NCBI RefSeq assembly: GCF_020697055.1
Contig: NZ_JAJFBP010000004.1
Coordinates: 1 to 64,000, forward strand
Reading direction: 5' to 3'
DNA length: 64,000 nt
DNA from: Panacagrimonas sp.
Lineage (GTDB): Bacteria; Pseudomonadota; Gammaproteobacteria; Nevskiales; Nevskiaceae
Below the pieces are notes generated by a model, which was given only the letters and a program-made list of their open reading frames with translations, was not told where the DNA came from and ran no database searches. Position numbers and translations under genes: made by a program. Of the stretch, positions 41,007 to 51,127 are shown one piece after another (the stretch's first letter is position 1; each line of letters starts with the position of its first letter).

Positions 41007-41450
41007 GTGTTTTCCGGGTCGTATCCACTGACGATCGACGACAAGGGTCGCCTTGCGATCCCGGCCCGCTATCGCCAGGAGCTGGCCGACACCAGCAATT
41101 CGCAGCTCTTCATCACCCGCGGTCCCAAGGACTGCCTCGAGATCTATCCGGCGCACGAGTTCCAGAAGATCGCCGACCAGATCGAGGCGATGGAGGACCG
41201 CGAGCGCGCGGATCGGCTCAACGAACGGGTGATCGGCTCGGCGCACGAAGTCGAGATCGACAAGCAGGGCCGCGTGCTGCTGCCCAGCATCCTGCGCAAG
41301 CACGCGCATCTCGACGGCAGCGCGGTGCTGGTGGGCCAGATTCGCCGATTCGAATTGTGGGCCGAGGATCTTTGGAACGAGCGCTTCGGCGAGGACACCC
41401 CTGAGAAGGTGGCGCTCCTCAAGGATGCGTTCCGGACGCTGAAGCGGTGA
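41007..41450 (+). CDS. mraZ: Transcriptional regulator MraZ
   Basis: AbrB-like DNA-binding regulator, first gene of the division and cell wall cluster and repressor of its promoter in E. coli. 147 residues from GTG 41007 (VFSGSYPLTIDDKGRLAIPARYR), which matches the family N-terminus; a GTG at 40959 in the same frame is rejected because it would extend over the operator boxes. The two SpoVT/AbrB half-motifs are DDKGRLAIPARYR and EIDKQGRVLLPSILR. Tandem TGGGN boxes upstream support autoregulation. rsmH follows within ten bases. Confidence 0.95.
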   Translation: MFSGSYPLTIDDKGRLAIPARYRQELADTSNSQLFITRGPKDCLEIYPAHEFQKIADQIEAMEDRERADRLNERVIGSAHEVEIDKQGRVLLPSILRKHAHLDGSAVLVGQIRRFELWAEDLWNERFGEDTPEKVALLKDAFRTLKR

Positions 41451-41459
41451 CGCGCGGAC

Positions 41460-42464
41460 ATGAAACTCTCGTCCGCCGCCGACCCCATTGCGCTCCGGCG
41501 CGGATCGACTAGTTCGATGCTCGAACATCGTCCGGTGATGCTGTCTGAGACGCTCGCCGGACTCGCCCCTCGACGCGACGGCATCTACGTCGACGCGACC
41601 TTCGGCCGTGGCGGTCACAGCGCCGCGATCCTCGAAAAGCTGGGCGACAGCGGCCAACTCCACGCGCTCGATCGCGATCCGCAGGCGGCGCAGTCGGCGT
41701 GGACGCGCTTCGGCACGCACCGCAATTTCCGGATCCACCGGCGCAATTTCGCCGAGCTCGGCGCGCTCGGGAGCGAACTGGGCCTGGAGAGCCGCGTGGA
41801 CGGCCTGCTGATGGACCTGGGCGTCTCCTCTCCGCAGTTCGACGACGCGGGGCGGGGATTCTCGTTCGCCAACGACGGCGCGCTCGACATGCGCATGGAC
41901 CCCGAATCGGGCGAGTCGGCCGCGCAGTGGATCGGACGCGCAAAGGAAGCCGAGATCGCCGACGTGCTGTGGACCTACGGCGAGGAGCGCGCCAGCCGGC
42001 GCATCGCGCGGCGCATCGTCGAGGCGCGCGCGGTGGAGCCGATCACGCGCACGGTGCAGCTCGCCGAGCTGATCGCGCGCGCGGTGCCCGGCCCGCGCCA
42101 GAAGATCCATCCGGCCACGCGCAGCTTCCAGGCGATCCGCATCTTCATCAACGGCGAGCTCGACGCGCTCAACGCCGCGCTCCAGGCCAGCCGCACGCTG
42201 CTCGCCGAAGGCGGACGCCTCGCGGTGATCAGCTTCCACTCGCTCGAAGACCGGATCGTCAAGCGCTTCATCCGCGAAGCGGGCACGTCCCGGCGCGAGG
42301 GCGCGCCGTCGTCGCATCGCTTCCTCGAGGAAGTCGGACTGCGCAATCCCGATCCGAAGCCGGAATTTCGCGCCGTGAGCCGCGAGTTCCCGACCGATGA
42401 AGAGTGCGCGGCCAATCCGCGCGCCCGCAGTGCGGTTCTGCGCGTGGCGGAGAGACAGCGATGA
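41460..42464 (+). CDS. rsmH: 16S rRNA (cytosine(1402)-N4)-methyltransferase RsmH
   Basis: Methylates N4 of C1402, the same nucleotide whose 2'-O is modified by RsmI encoded 1.1 kb upstream. 334 residues from ATG 41460; the family usually starts at HRPVMLSE, so ATG 41517 (315 residues) is an equally good start and neither has a strong ribosome site. SAM motif: YVDATFGRGGHSAAIL; further signatures LLMDLGVSSPQFDDAGRGFS and AVISFHSLEDRIVKRFI. Stop overlaps ftsL (ATGA). Confidence 0.96.
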   Translation: MKLSSAADPIALRRGSTSSMLEHRPVMLSETLAGLAPRRDGIYVDATFGRGGHSAAILEKLGDSGQLHALDRDPQAAQSAWTRFGTHRNFRIHRRNFAELGALGSELGLESRVDGLLMDLGVSSPQFDDAGRGFSFANDGALDMRMDPESGESAAQWIGRAKEAEIADVLWTYGEERASRRIARRIVEARAVEPITRTVQLAELIARAVPGPRQKIHPATRSFQAIRIFINGELDALNAALQASRTLLAEGGRLAVISFHSLEDRIVKRFIREAGTSRREGAPSSHRFLEEVGLRNPDPKPEFRAVSREFPTDEECAANPRARSAVLRVAERQR

Positions 42465-42793
42465 AGCGCCTCTGGCAACGATTCCAGCTCGCGTTGATGG
42501 ATTCCCGTCCCAGCACCGGGCTGCTGATGCCGCTGGTGCTGGCGGTCCTGGTGATCGGCTCGGCGCTCGCGGCGATCCTGGTGAAGCACGAGAACCGCAG
42601 CATCACCACGGACATCGAGCGCGCGCGCGTCGAGCGCGAACGCATGCAGATGGAGTGGTCGCAGCTGCAGCTCGAGGAGGCCGCGTTGTCGCATCACGCG
42701 CGCATCGAGCGTGCGGCGCGCGAGCAGCTGGGCATGGCCGAGCCGCGCGACTACGTGATCGTCGACCAGTCCGCCGCGCTGCGCGTCCCGTGA
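42461..42793 (+). CDS. ftsL: Cell division protein FtsL
   Basis: A 110-residue bitopic membrane protein of the FtsQLB divisome complex. A short cytoplasmic tail precedes the membrane segment (LLMPLVLAVLVIGSALAAIL, residues ~21-40) and a periplasmic coiled coil (DIERARVERERMQMEWSQLQ onward). Sequence is poorly conserved, so position between rsmH and ftsI and this architecture make the call. ATG overlaps the rsmH stop; its own stop overlaps ftsI (GTGA). Confidence 0.93.
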   Translation: MKRLWQRFQLALMDSRPSTGLLMPLVLAVLVIGSALAAILVKHENRSITTDIERARVERERMQMEWSQLQLEEAALSHHARIERAAREQLGMAEPRDYVIVDQSAALRVP

Positions 42794-44556
42794 GCAATCC
42801 CGACGCTCCTTACAAGCTCAAGGCCGCCGAGCGCTGGCGCCGCCAGCTGGTGCTGGGTGCGCTCGCCGCCGGTGCGCTGCTGGTCAGCGCGCGCGCCTTC
42901 GAGCTGCAGGTGATGCAGCGCGAGTTCCTGACGCAGCAGGGGGCCAAGCGCCAGGTGCGCGTGGTGTCCCTGCCCGGCCATCGCGCCGCGATCCGCGATC
43001 GCCGCGGCGAACCGCTGGCGCTGTCGGCGCCGGTCGATTCGATCTGGTGCGTGCCCTCGGCGCTGATGTCGTCGCCCGAGCACGTCGCGGCGCTGGCCAA
43101 GGTGCTCAAGCAGACGCCGCGCGAACTGACCCGCTATCTCGACGAGCGCGCCACCAAGCAGTTCGTCTACATCGAGCGCGGATTGCCGCCGGACGAGGCA
43201 CGTCGCGTGCTCGCCCTCAAGGCGCCGGGTGTGTTTTCCACGCGCGAGTACCGTCGCTTCTACCCGGCCGGCGAGATCGCGGGCCAGGTCGTCGGATTCA
43301 CCGATGTCGACGGTCGCGGCCAGGAAGGCATGGAGATGGCGTACGACGAGACGCTGCGCGGCATCGCCGGATCGCGGCGCGTGATCCGCGACGCGCGCGG
43401 GCGCATCGTCGAGGACACCGAGGAAGCCGTGCCGGCGCAGCCCGGCTCGGACCTGACGCTGTCGATGGATCTGCGGCTGCAGTACCTGGCCTACCGCGAG
43501 CTCAAGGACGCGGTGGCCCGCAACAAGGCCAAGGGCGGCCTGGTGGTGGTGGCGGACGCGCGCACCGGCGAACTGCTCGCGGTGGCGAGCCAGCCCGGCT
43601 TCAATCCGAACAACATCGAGGATCGCAAGCCGGGGCGCATGCGCAACCGTGCGATCGTCGACTCGTTCGAGCCCGGATCGACCGTCAAGCCGCTGCTGTA
43701 TGCGCAGGCGTTGGAGATCGGCGCCGTGCGACCCGGCAGCCACATCGACACGGGCGACGGATGGATGCAGGTCGGACGCCTGACGGTGCGCGACATCCAT
43801 GCGCAGGGCGACGCCGACCTGGCCACGTTGCTGGCCAAGTCCAGCAACGTCGCCGCCGCGAAGATCGGCATGCAGATCGGCGCCGAGAACGTGTGGCAGG
43901 GCTACCAGAAGTTCGGTCTGGGCGATCGCGTCGCGTCGGGATTCCCGGGAGAGTCCGCACCGCTGCTGCGCCCCTATGCGAGCTGGGGGCAGATCGCCAC
44001 GGCGACGGCTTCGTACGGCTACGGCCTGTCGGTCAATGCGCTGCACCTGGTCCGCGCCTATTCGGCGCTCGCCAACGACGGCCTGATGCCGGCGCTGCGG
44101 CTCACCGAAGATGCTGCCACGCATCCGCCGCAGCGCGCGATCAGCGCCGGTACCGCGCGCGAGTTGCGGCACATGCTCGAGGCCGTGGCCGCCCGCGGTG
44201 GCACCGCCAGTCGTGCTTCGATCCCCGGCTATCGCGTGGCCGGAAAGACCGGCACCGTGCGCAAGATCGCGGCCACCGGCGGCTACGACGCCGAGCGTCA
44301 CCAGTCGGTGTTCATCGGCATGGTGCCGGCCGAGCATCCGCGCCTCGTCGGCCTGGTGATGATCGACGAGCCCGGCGCCGGCGATTACTACGGCGGCGTG
44401 GTCGCGGCGCCGGTGTTTTCGGCCGTGCTGCAGGGCGCGCTGCGTCTGCTGCAGATCGCGCCGGATGCCTGCATCCAGGACTGCCCGCTGCCGGTGCCGC
44501 CGGAACAGCTCGCGATGCCGACGATGGCGATGCCTCGCGTGGAGCCGCGCACGTGA
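42790..44556 (+). CDS. ftsI: Peptidoglycan transpeptidase FtsI (PBP3)
   Basis: Septum-specific class B penicillin-binding protein, 588 residues from GTG 42790. One N-terminal membrane helix (LVLGALAAGALLVSARAF) anchors it. The PBP dimerisation domain contains VVSLPGHRAAIRDRRGEPLA. The transpeptidase motifs are SxxK in FEPGSTVKPLLYA, SxN in AKSSNVAAAKIG and KTG in VAGKTGTVRK. It partners FtsW, encoded five genes on. A C-terminal tail with two Cys (APDACIQDCPLPVPP) may form a disulfide. Confidence 0.97.
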   Translation: MSNPDAPYKLKAAERWRRQLVLGALAAGALLVSARAFELQVMQREFLTQQGAKRQVRVVSLPGHRAAIRDRRGEPLALSAPVDSIWCVPSALMSSPEHVAALAKVLKQTPRELTRYLDERATKQFVYIERGLPPDEARRVLALKAPGVFSTREYRRFYPAGEIAGQVVGFTDVDGRGQEGMEMAYDETLRGIAGSRRVIRDARGRIVEDTEEAVPAQPGSDLTLSMDLRLQYLAYRELKDAVARNKAKGGLVVVADARTGELLAVASQPGFNPNNIEDRKPGRMRNRAIVDSFEPGSTVKPLLYAQALEIGAVRPGSHIDTGDGWMQVGRLTVRDIHAQGDADLATLLAKSSNVAAAKIGMQIGAENVWQGYQKFGLGDRVASGFPGESAPLLRPYASWGQIATATASYGYGLSVNALHLVRAYSALANDGLMPALRLTEDAATHPPQRAISAGTARELRHMLEAVAARGGTASRASIPGYRVAGKTGTVRKIAATGGYDAERHQSVFIGMVPAEHPRLVGLVMIDEPGAGDYYGGVVAAPVFSAVLQGALRLLQIAPDACIQDCPLPVPPEQLAMPTMAMPRVEPRT

Positions 44557-46061
44557 GCGCCGCGGTCCGCATGCAGACGCTCGATGGCCTTCTGGCCGGC
44601 TTCGCCGGCGCCGTGCCGCCGCTGCAGTTGAACGGCCTGGCGATGGATTCGCGCCGCCTGCGCGCGGGCGAAGCTTTCGTCGCCGTGCGCGGGAGCCGCG
44701 GGCATGGACTGCAGCACCTGGCGCAGGCGCTCTCGCGCGGCGCCGGCGCGGTGGTGTGGGAGCCGGCGCACGAGGTCGAACCGCCGCAGGCGGATGTTCC
44801 GTGCGTCGCGGTGGAACGACTGGGCTGGCACGTGGGCGAGATCGCCGCGCGCTTCTACGGCGATCCGGCGAGCCGCATGTTCATTGCCGGCGTGACCGGC
44901 ACCGACGGCAAGACGTCCACCGCGCATCTCGTGGCCCAGGCACTCGAGCATCTGGGCCGTCCGTGCGCGTATCTGGGCACGCTCGGCATCGGCCGGATCG
45001 ATCGTCTCGACGAGGCCACGCACACCACGCCGGATCCGATCGCGCTGCAGGGCCGCCTGGCCGACTTCGTAGACGCCGGCATCGAGACCTGCGCGATGGA
45101 AGTGTCCTCGCATGCGCTCGACCAGAACCGCGTGGGCGGCATCGCGTTCGACGCGGTGGTGCTGACCAACCTGACGCGCGACCACCTCGACTATCACCGC
45201 ACCGTCGAGCACTACGCGGCCGCCAAGCGCCGCCTGTTCGAGGTGCGGGACGGACGCGCGCTGATCCTCAATCGCGACGACGCGCACGGTGCGGACTGGA
45301 TCGCGCAGCTGCAGGCCGACGGCGATGGCGAGCGGCTCTGCGCGTACGGCCTCGAAGGCGATCGGCCGTCGACGTCGCGCTACGTGATCGGTCGCGAGCT
45401 CACGCTTCACGACGCGGGCCTGAGCCTTCGCATCGAAACCCAGGATGCGCGTGCCGAGCTGCGCAGCCATCTGCTCGGCCGCTTCAATGCCTACAACCTC
45501 CTCGCCGCCGCGGCGGTCCTGATCGAATCCGGCACGACGCTCGACGCGGCCGTCTCCGCGCTCGCGGCCTGCCGTACCGTGCCAGGCCGCATCGAGGGAT
45601 TTCGCGCCGCCACAGAAGGGCCGTTGGTGGTGGTGGACTACGCGCACACGCCCAAGGCGCTCGAGCAGGTGCTCGCAGCGGTTCGCGCGCACACGCGCGG
45701 ACGCCTGATCTGCGTGTTCGGCTGCGGCGGCGATCGCGACGCGGGCAAGCGTCCGCTGATGGGATCCGCCGCCGCGCGCCTTGCCGACCGCGTGTGGGTG
45801 ACCGACGACAATCCGCGCAGCGAGGTGCCGTCCGACATCATCGACCAGATCCTCGCCGGCATCGACGCCGCCGTCCGCGATCGCGTGTCGATCGAGCACG
45901 ATCGGGGCCGCGCGATCCGCACCGCGGTCGCCGAAGCGCGCGATGGCGACGTGGTGCTCGTCGCGGGCAAGGGCCACGAGACCACGCAGACCTACGGCAG
46001 CGACGTGCGCGATTTCAGCGATCGTGCGTTCGTCGCGGGTCTTCTCGGAGCCCGCGCATGA
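44553..46061 (+). CDS. murE: UDP-MurNAc-Ala-Glu:meso-diaminopimelate ligase
   Basis: Adds the third amino acid to the peptidoglycan stem peptide in the cytoplasm. 502 residues from GTG 44553. ATP loop GVTGTDGKTSTAH; further Mur ligase signatures EVSSHALDQNRV, TNLTRDHLDYH and VVVDYAHTPKALE. The specificity motif DNPR (VTDDNPRSE) identifies meso-diaminopimelate as substrate, consistent with dapF in this window. Start and stop overlap ftsI and murF. Confidence 0.97.
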   Translation: MSAAVRMQTLDGLLAGFAGAVPPLQLNGLAMDSRRLRAGEAFVAVRGSRGHGLQHLAQALSRGAGAVVWEPAHEVEPPQADVPCVAVERLGWHVGEIAARFYGDPASRMFIAGVTGTDGKTSTAHLVAQALEHLGRPCAYLGTLGIGRIDRLDEATHTTPDPIALQGRLADFVDAGIETCAMEVSSHALDQNRVGGIAFDAVVLTNLTRDHLDYHRTVEHYAAAKRRLFEVRDGRALILNRDDAHGADWIAQLQADGDGERLCAYGLEGDRPSTSRYVIGRELTLHDAGLSLRIETQDARAELRSHLLGRFNAYNLLAAAAVLIESGTTLDAAVSALAACRTVPGRIEGFRAATEGPLVVVDYAHTPKALEQVLAAVRAHTRGRLICVFGCGGDRDAGKRPLMGSAAARLADRVWVTDDNPRSEVPSDIIDQILAGIDAAVRDRVSIEHDRGRAIRTAVAEARDGDVVLVAGKGHETTQTYGSDVRDFSDRAFVAGLLGARA

Positions 46062-47440
46062 GCGAGGCTTCCACCCCGATGGCGCCGTTGTCCTGGTTCG
46101 CGCAGGCGATCGGCGCCCGCGCGCTCGGCGGCGACGGCGAGGTCCGTCGCGTGGTCACCGATTCGCGCCTGATCCGCCCCGGCGACCTGTTCGTCGCGCT
46201 GCGCGGCGAGCGTTTCGACGGCCACGACTTCGTGGCCGGCGCGGCGCGGGACGGTGCCATCGGCGTGCTGTGCGAGCGCGCGCTGCCCGATGTGCCGGTG
46301 ACGCAGCTGGTCGTGTCCGACGCCCTGCTCGGCCTACAGGCGGCGGCGCAGGCCTGGCGCGGCCGATTCGCGAGCCCCGTCGTCGCGGTGACCGGCAGCA
46401 ACGGCAAGACCACGACCAAGCAGCTGCTCGCCGCGGTGTTCGCCGCGCGCGGTCCCGTGCTCGCTACGCGCGGCAATCTCAACAACCACATCGGCCTTCC
46501 GCTGACGCTGCTCGAACTGCGCGAGGCGCATCGCACCGCGGTGATCGAGATGGGCGCCAACCACCTGGGCGAGATCGCGCGGCTGACCGGACTCGCGCAG
46601 CCGCAGGTGGGCGTCATCACGCAGGCGGGCGACGCGCATCTCGAAGGCTTCGGCTCTCGCGAGGGTGTCGCGCGCGGCAAGGGCGAGCTGTTCGCGGGCA
46701 TGAACAGCGACGGCATCGCGGTGATCAACGTCGACGACGCGTATGCCGATCTGTGGCGCGGGCTGGCCCGCGGCCAGCGCCTGACGTTCGGCATCGAACT
46801 GCCCGCCGACGTCAGTGCGCGCCGGATCCGTGCGCGCGCCGACGGCAGCGCGTTCGAACTCGTCGTTCCCGGCGGCGAGTCGCAGGTCGATCTGCCGCTG
46901 CCGGGCCGGCACAACGTCATGAACGCGCTTGCGGCGGCCGCGTGCGGCGTCGCGCTGGGGCTGGCTGCCGACGTCATCGCGCAAGGCCTGGCGCAGGTCG
47001 AATCCGCGCAGGGCCGCGTCGTGTGGAAGACCACGCGGCAGGGCGCACGCCTGATCGACGACAGCTACAACGCCAATCCGACGTCGATGCGCGCGGGTCT
47101 CGAGCTGCTCGCGCAGCAGGGCGGCGCACGCTGGGCGGTGCTCGGCGGCATGGCGGAACTGGGCCAGAGCTCGGCGGCGCTGCACGAGGCGTGCGGTGCG
47201 CACGCGCGCAAGCTGGGCATCGAGCGCCTGTTCACGCTGGGGCCTTCGGGCGATGCATACGCGCGCGGCTACGGCGCCGCGACCGAGCGCTACGACGACG
47301 CCGATGCACTCAACCGCGTGCTGGCAAACGACCTGGGCGCCGGCGTGACGCTGCTGGTCAAGGGATCGCGCTCCGCGCGGATGGAAAGAATCGTGGCCGC
47401 GCAGTGCGGCGAAACGAACCGACAAGAAGGGAGCCACTGA
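46058..47440 (+). CDS. murF: UDP-MurNAc-tripeptide:D-Ala-D-Ala ligase
   Basis: Adds the D-Ala-D-Ala dipeptide made by Ddl (encoded 8 kb downstream). 460 residues. ATP loop VAVTGSNGKTTTKQLL; further motifs RGNLNNHIGLPLTLL, VIEMGANHLGEIA, PLPGRHNVMNALAA and LIDDSYNANPTSMRAGL, which are characteristic of MurF. ATG overlaps the murE stop (ATGA); mraY begins on the base after its TGA. Confidence 0.97.
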   Translation: MSEASTPMAPLSWFAQAIGARALGGDGEVRRVVTDSRLIRPGDLFVALRGERFDGHDFVAGAARDGAIGVLCERALPDVPVTQLVVSDALLGLQAAAQAWRGRFASPVVAVTGSNGKTTTKQLLAAVFAARGPVLATRGNLNNHIGLPLTLLELREAHRTAVIEMGANHLGEIARLTGLAQPQVGVITQAGDAHLEGFGSREGVARGKGELFAGMNSDGIAVINVDDAYADLWRGLARGQRLTFGIELPADVSARRIRARADGSAFELVVPGGESQVDLPLPGRHNVMNALAAAACGVALGLAADVIAQGLAQVESAQGRVVWKTTRQGARLIDDSYNANPTSMRAGLELLAQQGGARWAVLGGMAELGQSSAALHEACGAHARKLGIERLFTLGPSGDAYARGYGAATERYDDADALNRVLANDLGAGVTLLVKGSRSARMERIVAAQCGETNRQEGSH

Positions 47441-48562
47441 GTGCTTTACCACCTCGCCATGTGGCTCAAGGAGTCGGTCACCTCCCTCAACCTGTTCAGC
47501 TATCTGACATTCCGCGCGATCCTCGGCGTGCTCACGGCGCTGATCTTCTCGTTCATGCTCGGCCCGTGGATGATCCGCAAGCTGCACGACTTCAAGTTCG
47601 GGCAGGTGATCCGCGAGGTCGGTCCCAAGTCGCACCAGGCCAAGACCGGCACGCCGACGATGGGCGGCGTGCTGATCCTGGTGGCGATCACGATCTCGAC
47701 GCTGGCGTGGTCGGATCTGAGCAACCGCTTCGTGTGGTTCGCGCTGCTGGTGACGCTGGCCTTCGGCCTGGTCGGATTCGCGGACGACTACATCAAGATC
47801 AAGCACCGCCGGAATCTCGGGCTCAACGCACGCCAGAAGTATTTCTGGCTCTCGCTCGCCGGCTTCGGCGTCTCCAGCCTGATCTACTTCACCGCGCCCC
47901 ACGCGCCGGTGTGGGGTGTGTTCTCGGACGGCCGCGGCTCGATCGAGACCGCGCTGATCGTGCCGTTCTTCAAGGACGTGGCGATCCAGCTCGGGATCTT
48001 CTTCATTCCCTGGGCGTACCTGGTGATCGTCGGCACCAGCAACGCGGTGAACCTCACCGACGGCCTCGACGGACTGGCGATCATGCCGTGCGTGCTGGTG
48101 GCCTCGGCGCTGGCGGTGTTCGCCTATTGCACCGGCAACGCGAAGATCGCGCCGTACCTGGGCATTCCGTACATCCCCGGCACCGGCGAGCTGGTGATCT
48201 TCTGCACGTCGCTGGCCGGCGCCGGCCTGGGCTTTCTCTGGTTCAACGCCTATCCCGCGCAGGTGTTCATGGGCGACGTGGGCGCGCTCGCGCTCGGCGC
48301 GGCGCTGGGCGTCGTCGCGGTGCTGGTGCGCCAGGAGCTGGTGCTGGTGGTGATGGGCGGCGTGTTCGTCGCCGAGACCGTGTCGGTGATGCTGCAGGTG
48401 GCGTACTTCAAGTACTCCGGCGGCAAGCGCATCTTCCGCATGGCGCCGCTGCATCACCACTACGAACTCAAGGGCTGGCCGGAACCCAAGATCATCGTCC
48501 GGTTCTGGATCATCACGCTGATCCTCGTGCTGATCGGCCTGTCGACGCTCAAGGTGCGATGA
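47441..48562 (+). CDS. mraY: Phospho-MurNAc-pentapeptide transferase MraY
   Basis: Integral membrane enzyme that makes lipid I from UDP-MurNAc-pentapeptide and undecaprenyl phosphate. 373 residues from GTG 47441, about ten membrane segments. The catalytic Asp pair is in [21 protein letters not shown] and [17 protein letters not shown] are nucleotide/Mg sites, and the [11 protein letters not shown] region near the C-terminus is the conserved His loop. An 11-base ribosome-binding segment (AAGAAGGGAGC) lies inside the end of murF. Confidence 0.97.
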   Translation: MLYHLAMWLKESVTSLNLFSYLTFRAILGVLTALIFSFMLGPWMIRKLHDFKFGQVIREVGPKSHQAKTGTPTMGGVLILVAITISTLAWSDLSNRFVWFALLVTLAFGLVGFADDYIKIKHRRNLGLNARQKYFWLSLAGFGVSSLIYFTAPHAPVWGVFSDGRGSIETALIVPFFKDVAIQLGIFFIPWAYLVIVGTSNAVNLTDGLDGLAIMPCVLVASALAVFAYCTGNAKIAPYLGIPYIPGTGELVIFCTSLAGAGLGFLWFNAYPAQVFMGDVGALALGAALGVVAVLVRQELVLVVMGGVFVAETVSVMLQVAYFKYSGGKRIFRMAPLHHHYELKGWPEPKIIVRFWIITLILVLIGLSTLKVR

Positions 48563-48563
48563 C

Positions 48564-49928
48564 GTGAGCGCCACGAGCCGCTACCACAGCCAGCGCATCC
48601 TCGTCGTGGGTCTCGGCGCGTCCGGGACCTCGGCGCTGCGCTATCTGTCGCGCGCGGGCGCCAAGGTGGTGGTCAGCGATTCGCGCGCCTCACCGGCGGG
48701 CATCGATGCGCTGCGCTCGGAGTTTCCCGGCGTCGCGTTCCATCTCGGCGCCTTCGATGCGCCGCGGCCGCTTTCGCAGTTCGCAGAGGCGGTGGTCTCG
48801 CCGGGCATCGCGCTGGACGAGCCGTTCGTCAAGGAGCTGATCGCCGCGAGCGTGCCCGTGATCGGCGACGTCGAGCTCTTCGCGCGCGCCGCGCGAGCAC
48901 CGGTCGTCGGCATCACCGGCAGCAACGGCAAGAGCACGGTCACGACGCTGGTCGGCGAGATGGCCAAGGCGGCGGGACTTCGTGTGAAGGTGGGGGGAAA
49001 CCTCGGCACGCCGGCGCTCGATCTGCTCGCCGACGACACCGAGCTCTACGTGCTGGAGCTGTCGAGCTTCCAGCTGGAGACGACGCGCTCGCTCGCGTGC
49101 GCGGCGGCGGCGTATCTGAACCTTTCGGAAGACCACCTCGATCGCCACGGCAGCATGGCCGCCTACGGCGAGGTCAAGTCGCGCATTTTCCGCCGTTGCG
49201 GTGTGGCGGTGGTCAACCGCGACGACCCGGCCACGCGCGAAGGTTCCAACCGCGCGCAGCGCATCGCGAGTTTCGGCCTCGACGTGCCGACGGATCGCGA
49301 TTCCTACGGACTGATCGAGCACCAGGGTCAACGCTGCCTCGTGCGTCCGGCGCCGGAATCGCGATTTCCGATCCCGCTGCTGCCGATCACCGCGCTGCAC
49401 ATCCAGGGACTGCACAACGTCGCCAATGCGCTGGCGGCGCTCGCGCTCGCCGACGCGGTCGGGATTCCAGGCGACGCGAGCCGCGCCGCGCTGCTGGCGT
49501 TCCCGGGCCTGCCGCATCGCTGCGAGTTCGTCGCGCAGACCCACGGCGTCACCTGGCTCAACGACTCGAAGGGCACCAACGTCGGTTCGACGCTCGCGGC
49601 GCTGCAGGGTCTCGATGCGCCGATCGTCTGGCTCGGCGGCGGGCAGGGCAAAGGCCAGGATTTTTCGCCGCTCGCGCGGCCGCTGGCGCAGAAGGGTCGC
49701 GCCGCGCTGCTGTTCGGCCAGGACGCGCAGGTCATCGAGGACGCGATCCTCGGCGCGTTGCCGGTGTATCGCGAGCCCGACATGACGTCCGCGCTGCTGC
49801 GCGCCCGTTCGATCGCGCGCGCCGGTGATCGCGTGCTGCTGTCGCCGGCCTGCGCGAGCCTCGACCAGTTCCGGAATTACGCGGAGCGTGGCGATCGCTT
49901 CGCGGCGTGGGTCCGGGAGCACGCGTGA
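48564..49928 (+). CDS. murD: UDP-MurNAc-L-Ala:D-Glu ligase
   Basis: Adds D-glutamate to UDP-MurNAc-L-Ala. 454 residues from GTG 48564, one base after the mraY stop. N-terminal dinucleotide-like fold VVGLGASGTSALRYLSRAGA; ATP loop VGITGSNGKSTVTTL; GGNLGTPALDLL, ELSSFQLETTRSL, LNLSEDHLDRHG and FVAQTHGVTWLNDSKGTNV follow. The stop shares a base with the ftsW start (TGATG). Confidence 0.97.
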   Translation: MSATSRYHSQRILVVGLGASGTSALRYLSRAGAKVVVSDSRASPAGIDALRSEFPGVAFHLGAFDAPRPLSQFAEAVVSPGIALDEPFVKELIAASVPVIGDVELFARAARAPVVGITGSNGKSTVTTLVGEMAKAAGLRVKVGGNLGTPALDLLADDTELYVLELSSFQLETTRSLACAAAAYLNLSEDHLDRHGSMAAYGEVKSRIFRRCGVAVVNRDDPATREGSNRAQRIASFGLDVPTDRDSYGLIEHQGQRCLVRPAPESRFPIPLLPITALHIQGLHNVANALAALALADAVGIPGDASRAALLAFPGLPHRCEFVAQTHGVTWLNDSKGTNVGSTLAALQGLDAPIVWLGGGQGKGQDFSPLARPLAQKGRAALLFGQDAQVIEDAILGALPVYREPDMTSALLRARSIARAGDRVLLSPACASLDQFRNYAERGDRFAAWVREHA

Positions 49929-51127
49929 TGGCGATCCTGGGCGGATGGCTGCGCTGGAACTCGGAGCCGCAACAGCTCTCGCTGCCGTTGCCGCGCTCGC
50001 AGGTCGGACTCGATCCCTGGCTGTGCGCGGCGGCCGCCGCGCTGCTCGCGTGGGGCCTGGTGATGGTGGCGTCGGCCTCGGTGGCGCAGGCGCAGAAGCT
50101 GACGAGCGAGCCGTTCTACTTCTTCTACCGACAGCTCGCGTTCGCCGCGATGGGCGGCATCGCGGCGTTCGCGGCGTTTCGCGTGCCGATGCACGTGTGG
50201 GAGCGCAAGAGCAGCCTGCTCGCGGTGGGAGGACTGTTCCTGCTGCTGATCGTGCTGATCCCGGGCATCGGCGTGAAGGTGAACCACGCACGTCGCTGGA
50301 TCGACCTCGAGGTGATCCGCATCCAGGCCTCGGAACCCGCACGCCTGGCGCTGATCCTGTATCTGGCGGGCTACATCGTGCGGCGACAGGGCCGGCTGCA
50401 GAACACGCTGATGGGCCTGCTGGTGCCCTTCATGCCGCTGCTGCTCGCCGCGGTGCTGCTGCTGCTCGAGCCCGACTTCGGCGCGACCGCGATCCTGATG
50501 GCGGTGGCCTTCATCATGTTGTTCCTCGGCGGCGCGCGACTGCTGCATCTGATGGGCCTGGCGGCCGTCGGCGTCGCCGGTCTCGGCCTGCTCGCGATCG
50601 CCGCGCCGTACCGCATGCAGCGACTGATCGGCTTTCGCGATCCGTTCGCCGACATGGAGAACGGCGGCTGGCAGCTCGCCAACTCGCTGATCGCGGTCGG
50701 CCGCGGCGAATGGACGGGCGTGGGCCTGGGCAACAGCGTGCAGAAGCTGCTCTACCTGCCCGAGATGCACACCGACTTCATCTTCGCGATCCTGGCCGAG
50801 GAGTTCGGGCTGTTCGGCGTGATGATCCTGATCGCGCTGTTCGGTCTGCTGGTGTGGCGCGGCTTCGTCGTGGGCGCGCAGGCCGAAGCGCTCGGCGAGC
50901 GTTTCAAGGCCTGCCTGGTGTACGGCCTGACCGCGTGGCTCGGCCTGCAGTCGCTGATCAACATGGCGGTCAACATGGGGACGCTGCCCACCAAGGGCCT
51001 GACGCTGCCGTTGTTGAGCTACGGCGGTTCGTCGCTGATCACCGTGCTGCTGCTGCTCGCGCTGATCCTGCGGGTGGATTACGAAAACCGGCTCGCGCTC
51101 GAGCGTGCGGCGCGGAGGAAATCGTGA
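49928..51127 (+). CDS. ftsW: SEDS peptidoglycan glycosyltransferase FtsW
   Basis: Septal glycan polymerase of the SEDS family working with FtsI. 399 residues from ATG 49928, about ten membrane segments. Conserved features: [22 protein letters not shown], the catalytic-Asp region [13 protein letters not shown], and the C-terminal signature [20 protein letters not shown]. FtsW rather than RodA is supported by the dcw position. Its stop overlaps the murG GTG. Confidence 0.97.
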   Translation: MAILGGWLRWNSEPQQLSLPLPRSQVGLDPWLCAAAAALLAWGLVMVASASVAQAQKLTSEPFYFFYRQLAFAAMGGIAAFAAFRVPMHVWERKSSLLAVGGLFLLLIVLIPGIGVKVNHARRWIDLEVIRIQASEPARLALILYLAGYIVRRQGRLQNTLMGLLVPFMPLLLAAVLLLLEPDFGATAILMAVAFIMLFLGGARLLHLMGLAAVGVAGLGLLAIAAPYRMQRLIGFRDPFADMENGGWQLANSLIAVGRGEWTGVGLGNSVQKLLYLPEMHTDFIFAILAEEFGLFGVMILIALFGLLVWRGFVVGAQAEALGERFKACLVYGLTAWLGLQSLINMAVNMGTLPTKGLTLPLLSYGGSSLITVLLLLALILRVDYENRLALERAARRKS